NCBI GenBank assembly: GCA_007570785.1
Contig: ML662445.1
Span: forward strand, 293,776-357,775
Direction: 5' to 3'
From: Antilocapra americana
Taxonomy: Eukaryota > Chordata > Mammalia > Artiodactyla > Antilocapridae
DNA length: 64,000 bases
Shown piece by piece: positions 21,001 to 31,554 of this stretch (positions are counted from its first letter, which is position 1; each line of letters starts with the position of its first letter). The position numbers were made by a program, and so were the translations under genes. Under the pieces are notes generated by a model. It ran no database searches and was not told where the DNA came from. It saw only the letters and a program-made list of their open reading frames with translations.

Positions 21001-22795
21001 TAGTCCAGTAACAGCACATTGAGTGGCCTGTCAACGGAATCTTTGCCAAACCTGTGAATGGACATTCTCAGCACCATGAGATAAAATGGTCATGAAATGC
21101 CCACCTCAAAATCATGGTGAAGTTTTTGAGCAAAAGGGGGCTCTGCCAATGAAAGACTGACACTTGCCATCTACATCTACAAAGATTAAATCATGGCCAC
21201 TGCAACTGCTGACTTTCAATGCCCCTGAGAGGAGTTCAGGGTGAAAATCAGGAATAAGGCACTCTGTGCTCTGGGAAAAACTGGCAGAACAGGCTTTCAG
21301 ATAGTTAGATCTTTTCAGGAGAAGATTTTATGAGTTCCAATTCTTGCATCTTCTTATATCTAGAAAAACACTGACATCATTAATGGTGACATCTGCTTTG
21401 GCTATTACAAAAAATTTTACAATTAAAAGTCAAAATAGAGTAGCTATGGTTCAGACATCCTGAGGAATAACTAGGTGATACTATGGGTGAAATTTCAGAT
21501 TAGACATTATATTGCTAAACACTTGACTTTTCTGAGTCATGCCAGGCTTAGACGCTACCATTCTCAAAACAATGTCTGCTGGAAGCTAGTGACTTCAACC
21601 TTACTTTTTATAAAACTAGGCAACTGGCTACCTGGCTACAAGTCTCCCTGAAGTGCCAGGTCTATACTGGGTTTCAGGCCTATTCATCTAGAAAGAAATG
21701 AGTTTTATTTTGTCTTTTAAAATTCCAGATATCCCTCCTCCAGCTTCTTCTAACTGGGTCTGTTACAACAAAATGGCAGACCAAGAAATTGAGAGTTTAA
21801 TCATACAAGGCTCAGATGTAGAACTTGGAACTCTGAAATGCTTCCAATTCAGTGTCTGTTCTCCAAGCTGAGGCAGTCCTATGCCCCAATTTGACAAGAA
21901 GTCATAGTTGCCCTGTTTCCTGAATTAAAACTGAACAGAACTCTGTGGGGCTCTGGAGTACAGATCTGTTCAGTGTTCTCCATTTCTTATCTGTAAGATA
22001 TAGGCTTCATTCAGCCTCCGTGACCTTCCCTGAGTTCAAAGGGTAGAGTCAAACAATTGCTAATCAGGGAAGGGAAGAAATACAAAAACTGAAAAAAAAT
22101 GGTAGTACAGCCTTGAGACAGGGTCCTGGTTCCTACTCAAAAAATGTGCTTAACAGTGTCTTTTGAGCTCTTCTACAGAATTGTATCCAAGTCACAAACC
22201 CTGCAGCCCTCACCCCAAATGTTGCCTCCTGTTTCTGGAGACCAGTGATGACCATCCTGTTAGGTCTCCTCTTTGGCCCCTTTCTATTTCATCTCTGAGA
22301 AGAGCCAGCAGTTCCAAAATAAATTGCTGTTATTACAAGGGTAAATGCTGGTTTCAGGAAATTTATATATATATATATATATACCTTGACTTAGACCAGG
22401 TAAAGAGAGACTTCTGCTCTGCTAGGCAAGCCTACATCCATGCACAGCAGAAAGAAGTTATAGAAGAAAGAGACCTCCGCCCCAATTCCCAAAAAGTATC
22501 TTGAGTATGAAGTCTCTCAGGGAAAAATTGTTAGGAAAAACATACTGATTAAAACCACCCACCCTGGCCAGGCATCATGGTAACCATTTGCATGAGTTGT
22601 TTTATGACAGGAGATCCTGATAAGAAATACAGAACTGATAAGCCACCACCGACTGGAAGAATTTGGAAAAAGTCTAAAAGACTTTTTTCCGCGTGTCAGT
22701 CCACTTCCCAGAATCCTTCTCGCTAATGTCCATCTTGGCTGAGCGATGACATAGAGCTCATTGAAGGCCCATAATTGGGCCTCCTTTGGGACTAG
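18006..22795 (+). other. ERV1 interior: decayed gag-pol-env region
   Basis: AT-rich sequence between gag and the polypurine tract, saturated with stops. About 18890-21450 matches, in colinear blocks, the reverse complement of ERV2 (62150-64000): CTTCAGAGGGCCCCTGA, AGCTTATCTCAGTA, AAGCAACAAGAGGAAATATT, CTACAAAGATTAAATCATG. Relative to ERV1, ERV2 lacks about 650 bp (near 19985-20650). No integrase or reverse-transcriptase motif is readable. A TA microsatellite lies at 22364-22383. A 60-aa ORF (20159-20341) has no family match. Confidence 0.7.
22248..22298 (+). pseudogene. env: ERV1 env transmembrane remnant
   Basis: A 16-codon hydrophobic run with the word LLFGP, followed by a stop, about 500 bp before the 3' LTR. 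This position and the short motif fit the membrane anchor of a gammaretroviral Env transmembrane subunit. Everything upstream in the env region is broken. The assignment rests on position and a short motif only. Confidence 0.4.
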
Positions 22796-22807
22796 AGAAG
22801 GGGGGAA
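22796..22807 (+). promoter_or_regulatory. ERV1 polypurine tract
   Basis: AGAAGGGGGGAA ends exactly where the 3' LTR begins (TGTGAAGCC). It primes plus-strand synthesis in retroviruses and fixes the LTR boundary. Confidence 0.9.
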
Positions 22808-23240
22808 TGTGAAGCCTAGGTGACTCCGTCTTGGGAAAAGGAGCTGCCATCTTGTAATAGGGGGCAAATGCCCAGGTTCCTGAACAAACCACAGGATAGT
22901 CCAGCCCTCACCCCAGGTCACCAGCCTAGACACGACCAATCACTGTGCACCGGGGAAGTGCCAGGGCTGTTTGTGGTTAAACATACCTATCAGGGACTAA
23001 CACGGTGCATAAAGCCCCTGACTTCCCTCACGTCCCAACCAATCACCCCATTCGCGGTCTTCACTTTGTCTTTTCCCCTTAAAAGCCTTGTACCATTCGC
23101 CTCGGGGCCACCACCCTCACTCTGCTGCTCTGGTGTGTGTGTGAGCGGGCCAGACCCGGGTCTGCAATAAACTCCCTCTTGCGCTTGCATCAGTGAATGG
23201 CCTCCTGGTGATTTGTGGAGATCGTGATCTGGGCACAACA
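22808..23240 (+). repeat. ERV1 3' LTR
   Basis: Opens TGTGAAGCC and ends GGCACAACA. CCAAT-type box near 22938, TATA-like CATAAAGCCCC near 23009, AATAAA at 23166-23171. R/U5 is nearly identical to the 5' copy. Confidence 0.93.
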
Positions 23241-23800
23241 AAGACAGGCGGGCTCTCACCCTGGCGGCAGCCATCCTGTCCTACGCGGCCGGCGGGGCGG
23301 TGCAGCCTCCACCCTGGAGAGCGTCAGGGTGCGCCAGTGGCCAGGCCCTGTGCTGGCACTGGCGGCTGCGGCTCCGAGGCACGGGGACCACATGCCACCC
23401 TCCCGCGCTGGGCCCTGGGCCTCTGCGGCGAACGTCCAGTGGGGCGCTGCCGGCGGCTGGATGCAGGCACCCCGCGCGAGCTACAGGCGCTGCGCTGAGG
23501 CGCCGCATGAAGCCTCTCAATCTGCGGGCGGCCGCGGGCAGCGATGGGAGGCACGACAGAGCAGAGTCGGGGAGCGGGAGGCGCCGGTTCCGCGGAGGCG
23601 CCTGGCGCCCCTCTCTGCGCCCGCTGGGCGGCGCCCGCTCCCATCCTGGAGCTAGAACCCGTCTTGGGCGCGGCCTGGAGGTGGCAGGGGGCTGGGAGCG
23701 CGGGGTGTGGCCGGAAGCCTGAGAGCGGAGCGCGGGGTTTGGCAGGGGCCCCGGCAGCAGCGCCGTGGGGACCTGGGCGTTTGGTTACTCATTTTCTCTC
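23241..23800. other. CpG-rich block of unknown origin
   Basis: About 550 bp of very high GC with dozens of CpGs, in sharp contrast to the AT-rich surroundings. GC-box-like words occur (GGGGCGG at about 23293; GGGCGGCGCC near 23626). All frames are open for long distances on both strands, which is expected from GC content alone, so the ORFs of 80-146 aa are not evidence for a gene. It could be a host promoter/first exon, a retrocopy of a GC-rich mRNA end, or part of an unrecognised element. No function assigned. Confidence 0.6.
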
Positions 23801-24006
23801 AGGTTGAGGAGACAAGACCGGAAAAATAAATGGTGCTTTAGATTGAGGATCTGGAAGATCCTGTGATTCCTCATGTGCATTAACTAGTTGTACCTTATTG
23901 TCTGACAACGAGTCTCTCTCATAGCGTTTAACTATGTTAATGATGGCTTTCTCTTTATAAATTTAAATTTTTTCTCTCTGTAGGCAGATCTATCAATGTT
24001 ATTTTT
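23801..24006. other. Flank of the CpG block
   Basis: Composition falls abruptly to AT-rich. Two splice-acceptor-like sites, CATTTTCTCTCAG (ending about 23804) and TTTTTTCTCTCTGTAG (ending about 23984), are visible on the + strand. No coding exon can be supported. Confidence 0.35.
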
Positions 24007-24021
24007 AAAGTTTCTGGCCAG

Positions 24022-24722
24022 CACTATGGAAAACAGTGTGGAGATTCCTTAAAAAGCTGAAAATAGAACTGCCATATGACCCAGCAATCCCACTGCTGGG
24101 CATATACACTGAGGAAACCAGAATTGAAAGAGCCACGTGTACCCCAATGTTCATCGCTGCATTGTTTACAATAGCCAGGACATGGAAGCAACCTAGATGC
24201 CCATCAACTGACAACTGGATAAGAAAGCTGTGGTACATATACACAATGGAATATTACTCAGCATTAAAAAAAAATTCATTTGAATCTGTTCTACTCAGGT
24301 GGACGGAACTGGAGCCCATTATCCAGAGTGAAGTAAGGCAGAAGGAAAAACAACAATACAGTATACTAACGCATATATGTGAAATTTAGAAAGATGATAA
24401 CGAGAACCCTGTATGCGAGACAGCAAAAGGAACGCAGACGTATAGAACAGACTCGTGGACTCTGTGGAAGAGGGCAAGGGTGGGATGATATGGGAGAATG
24501 GCATTGAAACATGTTAATTATCATATGTGAAATCAATAGCCAGCCCAGGATTGATGCTTTGGGCTGGTGCACCGAAATTTCCAAGGGGGAGGGAATCGGG
24601 AGGGAGGAGGGAGGGGGGTTCTGGAGGGGGAGCATATGTAGACCCATGGCGGTTTCATGTCATTGTATGGCAAAACCAATAAAAAAAAAAAAAAAAGAAA
24701 AGAAAAAGGAAAATAAATAAAT
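24022..24722 (+). mobile_element. Young L1, last 0.7 kb
   Basis: Encodes the final 117 codons of ORF2 in one frame (24036-24389), then the 3' UTR with G-rich tract and a long A-rich tail. Target duplications AAAGTTTCTGGCCAG (24007-24021) and AAAGTTCCTGGCAG (24723-24736) flank it with two differences. Confidence 0.94.
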
Positions 24723-24736
24723 AAAGTTCCTGGCAG

Positions 24737-26284
24737 TAATGTCATTCTGAGAAAGCGCCTGTTCACCTCAGCTGAACATAGATAGTCTCCCATTGTTTCC
24801 TCTGGTCTGAATTTTGATTTGCTTCAGTGCTGGTTCTGACCTGCTTTTGCTCTTCGCGATTTCTATCTCCGGCTCTCTGTTGAGATCCCTGCTCTGTTCC
24901 TGCCAGGTGGAGGTAGTGGGCTCTCCACTCAATCTCTGTTGACACCCTGTGGTGGGAGGGACCCCTCCTTACTGTGGTGGGAATGGGGGTTCCAGCTCCC
25001 CATTTTTTTATTAATAAGGTTTGCAAAATGTTCATTCATCCATAACATCATTGACCACTCACCAAGGGATACACCTTCAGCTGGAAAATTTTAAAAATAC
25101 ATACTCTTTGCTCTCAAGCAGGTAGTAGGCTGTAACATCAGATATGGAAATGTGCAATTTTATAAACATTTATAAATGGTTGAAATGTGTACTAAAATTG
25201 AATACATGATTATACTGCAAAACTGAAAATATGTTCCTTAGTGTTTAGTTAAAAATCAGCTGGGGAGCTTATATCACAAAAGAATAAAGGTAAATAAACA
25301 TGATAGGGTATAATTTAAAATTATATAATGCAGTATTGATTTTACCATTTCATTATAGTCTATTCATATTAAAATTTTTCATAAAGTATATATACATTTA
25401 ACACATACTGAAAACCTATGGTGATATTAAAGATTCGGTTCATTATCCAACATTTTATTTTAGGAACATGTTAATATAAAATTTTATGATTTAAGAAAAT
25501 CTTGATAAGGATTATAAAGAACAGTTTACTAATAAACATGAAAATAAACATAGCAATCAAGGGTCAGAATTAGAAATGATGTTATTGAAGTACAGATATA
25601 TTTGTTGAAAAAACATCTTTCCCATTTCTTAGTTTAAACTTGTAAGAAGTAGACATTGTCACTAAAATCCATTAAAATAGTTTAGCTCCTTAACCAAGAT
25701 CTATATTTCTATATAGATCATAACTATATATTAGCTATGATCATGGAAAACACATTTTCTAATTCAATCATTTTAAAGCTATTGGTCTCTTTACCACAGA
25801 TATGATGGTGAATGGAAATTTTGGCTGAAAGTACCAATATGTTGCTCTTAAGTCTGCACTTAAACAAGACCTGGAAACAGTTCAACCTCACTTCAATTTA
25901 TGCCGTCTCCCTTCCTTCCCATTCCTATCACAAAGCAGTTTCACAATCTAAGGGAGGATTAATATTGGTGCAAGTAGATAAATAATTTTGATATAAGAAA
26001 TAATGTATTAATGTGTTCTACTTCCCCACCTCAAATTATGTTTCATTCAACCCCTGGCTTCAAATACACTGGTTGTTCATGGCCAAGGATTTTGAAGAAA
26101 CAAAATGTAATGGCTTTAAAGGACTGAGCTTGCAAAATATTAATAGTAATTTTTCTTCTATACAATTCTTCAATTAATTAACACCTAGACAAGAGGTTGG
26201 ACTGAAAAAAAACTAATCATAAGGGAAATTATGTCACATTGTAACCCAAGGTATACAGCAAACAGGATGAGAAAGTATAGACAT
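24737..26284. other. No gene recognised
   Basis: 24760-25010 is a GC-moderate stretch with a 90-aa antisense ORF (24763-25035) of unknown character; the rest is AT-rich and low complexity. No repeat family recognised. Confidence 0.45.
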
Positions 26285-26296
26285 TCAACTTCTTAA

Positions 26297-26455
26297 TCTG
26301 TCTGCAATGCGGGAGACCCATGTTCCATCCCTGGGTTGGATAGATTCCCTGGAAAAAGGGCTACCCACTCCAGTATTCTTTCCTGGAAAAGTCCATGGAT
26401 GGAGGAGCCTGATGGGCCACAGTCCATGGGGTTGCAAACAGTTGGACACCATGGA
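26297..26455 (+). mobile_element. Bov-tA SINE, 5'-truncated
   Basis: From AATCTGTCTGCAATGCGGG through CAGTATTCTTTCC to TTGCAAACAGTTGGACACC. The first bases of the head are missing. Confidence 0.85.
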
Positions 26456-26494
26456 GGGATTATGAATAAATGTAAAAAGTCTAAACTGTATGGG

Positions 26495-26598
26495 GAACAC
26501 ATGTATACCCATGGCAGATTCATGTCAATGTATGGCAAAACCAAAACGACAATGTAAAGAAAATAAATAAATAAATAATTTTTAAAAAATAAAAATAA
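26495..26598 (+). mobile_element. Minimal L1 insertion (about 104 bp)
   Basis: Only the last L1 3' UTR bases (ACATGTATACCCATGGCAG onwards) and A-rich tail. The exact 13-bp duplication TAAACTGTATGGG is at 26482-26494 and 26599-26611. Confidence 0.93.
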
Positions 26599-27475
26599 TA
26601 AACTGTATGGGACAAGGCCTAGAGTTCAGTTGCTCGGTGGTGTCCAACTCTTTGAGACCCCATGGGCTGTATCACACAAGGCTTTCCTATGCATTGCCAA
26701 CTCCCAGAGCTTGCTCAAACCCATGCCCATCACCTTGGTGATGCCATCCAACCACCTCATCCTCTGTCCACCTTTCTGTCTTCAATCTGTCCCAGCATCA
26801 GTGTATTCTTCAGTGAGTCAGTTCTTCACATCAGGTGGACAAAGTATTGAAGCTGCAGCTTCAACATCAGTCCTTCCAATAAATATTCAAGATTCATTTC
26901 CTTTAGGATTGACTGGTTTGATCTCTGTGCAGTCCAAGGGACTCTCAAGAGTGTTCTCAAATACCACAGTTCAAAAGCATCAATTCTTTGGCACTCAGCT
27001 TTCTTTATGGTCCCAATTCTCACATCCATGCATGACTACTGGAAAAACAATAGCCTTGACTAGACTGATGTTTGTCAGCAAAGTTATATCTCTGCTTTTG
27101 AATATTCTGTCTAGGTTGAATCATAGCTTTTCTTCCAAGGAGCAAGCGTCTTTTAATTTCATGGCTGCAGTCACCATCTGCAGTGATTTTGGAGCCCAAG
27201 AAAATAGTCTGCCACTGTTTCCATTCCTTCCCCAACTACTTGCCATGAAGTGATTGGACCAGATAGGATGATCTTCGATTTTTGAATGTTGCGTTTTAAG
27301 CCAGCTTTTTCACTCTCTTCTTTCACTTTCATCAAGAGGCTCTTTAGTTCCTCTTTACTTTCTGCCATAAGGGTGATGTCTTCTGCATATCTGAGCTTAT
27401 TGATATTTCTCCCTGCAATCTTGATTCCAGCTTGTGCTTCATCAAGCTCAGCATTTCGCATGATGTACTCTGCAT

Positions 27476-27778
27476 CAGTTCAATTCAGTTCACTCGCTGA
27501 ATCATGTCAGACTCTTTGCAACCCTGTGGACTGCAGCATGCCAGGCCTCCCTGTCCATCACCAACTCCCAGAGTTTACTTAAATTCATGTCCATTGAGTT
27601 GGTGATGCCATCCAGCCATCTCATCCTCTGTTGTCCCCTTCTCCTCCTGCCTTCAATCTTTCACAGCATCAGTGTCTTTTCAGATGAGTCAGTTCTTTGC
27701 CTCAGGTGGCGAAAGTATTGGAGTTTCAGCTTCAGCATCACTCCTTCCAATGAATATTCAAGACTGATTTCCTTTAGT
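27476..27778 (-). mobile_element. BovB 3' fragment nested in BovB
   Basis: A second inverted BovB tail starts inside the first copy's reverse-transcriptase region (CAGTTCAATTCAGTTCACTC) and runs about 300 bp to GATTTCCTTTAG. The outer BovB resumes at CATAAGCAGAGGG. Both have the same orientation. Confidence 0.88.
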
Positions 27779-29416
27779 TACATAAGCAGAGGGACAATAT
27801 GCAGCCTTGATGTACTCCTTTCCCAGTTTGGAACCAGTCCATTTTTCCATGTCCAGTTCTAACTGCTGTTTTTTGCTGCATACAAATTTCTCTGGAGGCA
27901 GCCAGGGTGGTCTGGTAATCCTATCTCTTTTAAGAATTTCCCAGTTTTTTGTGATCCACAAAGTCAAAGGGCTTGGCATAGTCAATAAAGCAGAATGTTT
28001 TTCTGGAACTCTCTTGCTTTTTCTATGATCCAGCAGATGTTGGCAGTTTGTTCTCTAGTTCCTCTGTCTTTTCTAAATCCAGCTTGAACATCTGAAAGTT
28101 TTTGGTTCACGTTCTATTGAAGCCTGCTTGGAGAATTTTGAGTATTACTTTGCTAGCATGAGAAATGAGTGTGATTGTGTGGTAGTTTGAACATTTTTGG
28201 CATTGCCTTTCTTTGGGAATTGGAATGAAAACTGACCTTTTCCAGTCCTGTGGCCACTGCTGAGTTTCCAAATTTGCTGACATATTGAATGCAGCACTTT
28301 CACAGCATCATCTTTTAGCATTTGAAATAGCTCAGCTGGAATCCCATTACCTCCACTAGCTTTGTTCATAGTGATGCTTCCTAAGGCCCACTTGACTTCA
28401 CACTCCAAGATGTCTGGCTCTAGGTGAGTGATCACACCATCGTGGTTATCTGGGTCATGAAGATCTTTTTGTCGAGTTCTTCTCTGTATTCTTGCCACCT
28501 CTTCTTAATATCTTCTGGTTCTGTTAGGTCCATACCATTTCTGTCCTTTATTTTGCCCATCTTTGCCTGAAATTATCCCTTGGTATCTCTAATTTTCTTG
28601 AAGAGTTCTCTAGTTCTTTTCCATTCTATTGTCTATTTCTTTGCATTGCTCACTGAGGAATGCTTTCTTATCTCTCCTCGCTATTCTTTGGAACTCTGCA
28701 TTCAGATGGGCATCGCTTTCCTTTTCTGCTTTGCCTTTTGTTTCTCTTCTTTTCTCAGCTATTTGTAAGGCCTACTCAGAGGCCTTTTTGCATTTTGCAA
28801 AAAATGCCTTTTTTTGCCTTTTCGCATTTCTTTTTCATGGGGATGGTCTTGATCACCACCTCCTGTACAATGTCCCAATCCTCTATCCATATTTCTTCAG
28901 GTACTCTCAGATCTGGCCCCTTGAATCTATTTGTCACTTCCTCTGTACGCTTGTAAGGGATTTGATTTGGGTCATAACTGAATGATCTAGTGGTTTTCCC
29001 TCCCCTCTTCAATTTAAGTCTGAATTTTGTGAAAAGGAGTGCATGAGCTGAGCCACATTTAATTCCTTTTCTTGTTTGCTGACTGTATAGAGATTCTCCA
29101 TCTTTGGCTACAAAGACTAAAATCAATCTGATTTTGGTATTGACCATCTGGTGATGTCCATATGTAGAATCATCTCTTGCGTTGTTAGAAGAGGGTGTTT
29201 GCTATGACCAGTGCATTCTCTTCACAAAACTCTGTTACCTTTGCCTTGCTTCACTTTGTACTCCAAGGCTATGTTTGCCTCTTACCCTAGGTAACTCTTG
29301 ACTTCCTACTTTTGCATTCCAATCTCCTATGATGAAAAGGACAGTTTTTTGGGGTGTTAGTTCTAGAAGGTCTTGTAGATCTTCATAGAACCATTCAGTT
29401 TGAGATTCTTCAGCAT

Positions 29417-30161
29417 GGAGAGGATGTGGAGAAAAGGGAACCCTCTTACACTGTTGGTGGGAATGCAAACTAGTACAGCCACTATGGAAAACAGTGTGGA
29501 GGTTCCTTAAAAAGCTGCAAATAGTCCTGCCATATGACCCAGCAATCCCACTGTTGGGCATATATACCGAGGAAACCAGAATTGAAAGAGCCACGTGTAC
29601 CTCAATGTTCATCGCTGCATTGTTTACAATAGCCAGGACATGGAAGCAACCTAGATGCCCATCAACTGACAAATGGATAAGAAAGCTGTGGTACATATAC
29701 ACAATGGAATATTACTCAGCATTAAAAAAAAATTCATTTGAAGCAATTCTACTCAGATGGACGAAACTGGAGCCCATTATCCAGAGTGAAGTAAGCCAGA
29801 AGCAAAAACAACAATACAGTATATTAACGCATATATATGGAATTTAGAAAGACGGTAACGAGAACCCAACATACGAGACAGCAAAAGGAACGCAGATGTA
29901 TAGAATAGACTCATGGACTTTGTGGATGAGGGTAAGGGTGGGATGATATGGGAGAAGGGCATTGAAGCATGTTAATTTTCATATGTCTAATCAATCGGCA
30001 GCCCAGGATTGATGCTCGGGGCTGGTGCAGGGAGATTTCCCGGGGGGGGGGGGAAGGAAGAGGGAGGGGGGTTCCGGAAGGGAAGCATATGTAAACCCAT
30101 GGTGATATCATGACAATGTATGGCAAAAACAATTAAAAAAAATAAAAAAATTTTAAAAAAA
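29417..30161 (+). mobile_element. Young L1, last 0.75 kb, nested in BovB
   Basis: ORF2 C-terminus (29494-29847, 117 codons open), 3' UTR with a run of G (30042-30052) and A-rich tail. The exact 15-bp duplication GAGATTCTTCAGCAT lies at 29402-29416 and 30162-30176. Confidence 0.95.
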
Positions 30162-31424
30162 GAGATTCTTCAGCATTATTGATTGGGGCATAGACTTGGA
30201 TTACTGTGATATTGAGTGGCTTGCCTTGGAAAGGAACAGGGTTCAGTCTGTCATTTTTGAGATTGCACCCCAGTACTGCATTTTGGACTCTTGTTGACTA
30301 TGAAGGCTACTTCATTTCTTCTGAGGGATTCTTGCCTACAGGAGTAGATATGATGATCATCTGATTTAAATTCACCCATTCCAGTCCATTTTAGTCCACT
30401 TATTCTTAAAATGTTGATATTCACTCTTTCCATCTCCTGTTTGACCACTTCCAATTTACCTTGATTCATGGGCCTAATATTCCAGGTTCCTGTGCAGTGT
30501 TGCTCTTTGTAGTATCTGACTTTACTTCCATCACCAGTCACCTCCACAGCTGGGTGTTGTTTTTGCTTTGGCTCTTTCTCTTCATTCTTTCTAGAGTTAT
30601 TTCTCCACTCATTTCCAGTAGCCTATTGTGCACCTACTGACCTTGGAAGTTCGTCTTTCAATGCCATGTATTTTTATCTTTTCATGTTGTTCATAGGGTT
30701 CTCAAAGCAAGAATGCTGGCTTGCCATTCCCTCCTAGAGTGAACAACATTTTGTAGAATTCTCCACTATGACCCGTCTGTCTTGGGTGGCCCTACATGTC
30801 TCATCATTTCATGGAGTTAGACAAGGCTGTGGTCCATGTGATCAGTTTGGTTAGTTTTCTGTGATTGTGGTTTTCATTCTGTCTGCCCTCTGAGGAATGA
30901 GGATAAGAGGCTTATGGAAGCTTCCTGATGGGAGAGACTGATTTTGGGGGAAACTAGGTCGTGTTCTTATGGGCAGGGTCATGTTTCATCAGCCTTTAAT
31001 CCAGTTTTCTCTTGATTTGGGTTTCTTTGTTCTCTCCCCATTGTTTGGCCTGAGTCCAAACTACAGCAGGGGTAATGAAGATAATGGCACCCTCCTTCAA
31101 AAGGGTTGTGCATGCACTGTTGTATTCAGTGCCCCTGACCCTGCAGCAGGCCACGGTCAACCCACGCCTCTGCCACAGATTTTTGGTCATTCACAGGCAA
31201 GTCTGGCAGAGTCCCTTGTGGGGACGCTCTTCCTTTATCCAGGCTCCTGGTGTGCACAATGTTATCTCTGTGTGCTCCAAGAGTCTCTTTCCCCAGTCCA
31301 GCAGAAGTTCTGTAATCAAATCCCAATGGCCTCCAAAGTCAAATTCCCTGGGGTTCTCAGTACCTTTGCCAGACCCCCAGGTTGGGAAATCTGCTATGGG
31401 TCCTAGAACTTTCTTAACAGTTCT

Positions 31425-31554
31425 GGAAGACTTAGAGGATTACTGTATTTCTTAAAATTTAAAATTAACCCATAGAAAATTTAAATTATGTTAATAAAAC
31501 ACATAGCATGTGTCTTTGGGAAGGAAAAGAGTAATATTTATGTGTATATAGTAC
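31425..31554. other. Short AT-rich spacer between BovB copies
   Basis: About 130 bp without a recognised repeat. Confidence 0.5.

Larger units (their letters stand above)
12472..23240 (+). mobile_element. ERV1: degenerate gammaretrovirus-like provirus
   Basis: Two direct LTRs, a tRNA-Pro-like primer binding site, a gag start, a long decayed interior and a polypurine tract appear in proviral order on the + strand. Two later L1s (12927-16325 antisense; 17579-17991 sense) inflate it, and without them the interior is roughly 6 kb. No gag, pol or env frame survives beyond short runs. The LTRs differ by about 20-25 substitutions and several indels by eye, so the insertion is old. I could not find a matching 4-6 bp host duplication at the outer edges. 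The element cannot be functional. Confidence 0.88.
27010..30547 (-). pseudogene. BovB ORF remnant (endonuclease plus reverse transcriptase)
   Basis: The N-terminal endonuclease appears in 30251-30547 (NIRPMNQGKLEVVKQEM; LKWTGMGEF). After the nested L1 it continues with [11 protein letters not shown] (29235-29402) and the C-terminal block in 28776-29147, where the expected Ser-Asp-His catalytic triad reads Ser-Ala-His. The reverse transcriptase follows (28145-28498; 27758-27985), and its YADD box reads YAED in 27171-27461. Several frameshifts and stops plus both active-site changes make it inactive. Confidence 0.85.
26622..31424 (-). mobile_element. BovB LINE, near full length, antisense, with nested BovB and L1
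   Basis: Reads on the minus strand from a 5' region (about 31424-30600), through an APE-type endonuclease, reverse transcriptase and the inverted (TTCAG) tail at 26622. Two later inserts (27476-27778 and 29417-30161) expand it; without them it is about 3.7 kb, in the range of a full-length BovB. It is the most complete BovB in the window. Confidence 0.92.

Noticed and set aside
12472..23240. Host target duplication for ERV1
   Set aside because: I compared bases before 12472 and after 23240 and found no convincing 4-6 bp match, so none is claimed.
23215..23807. ORFs of 80-146 aa in the CpG block
   Set aside because: All frames on both strands are open because stops are rare at this GC content. 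No domain or codon bias favours one frame.
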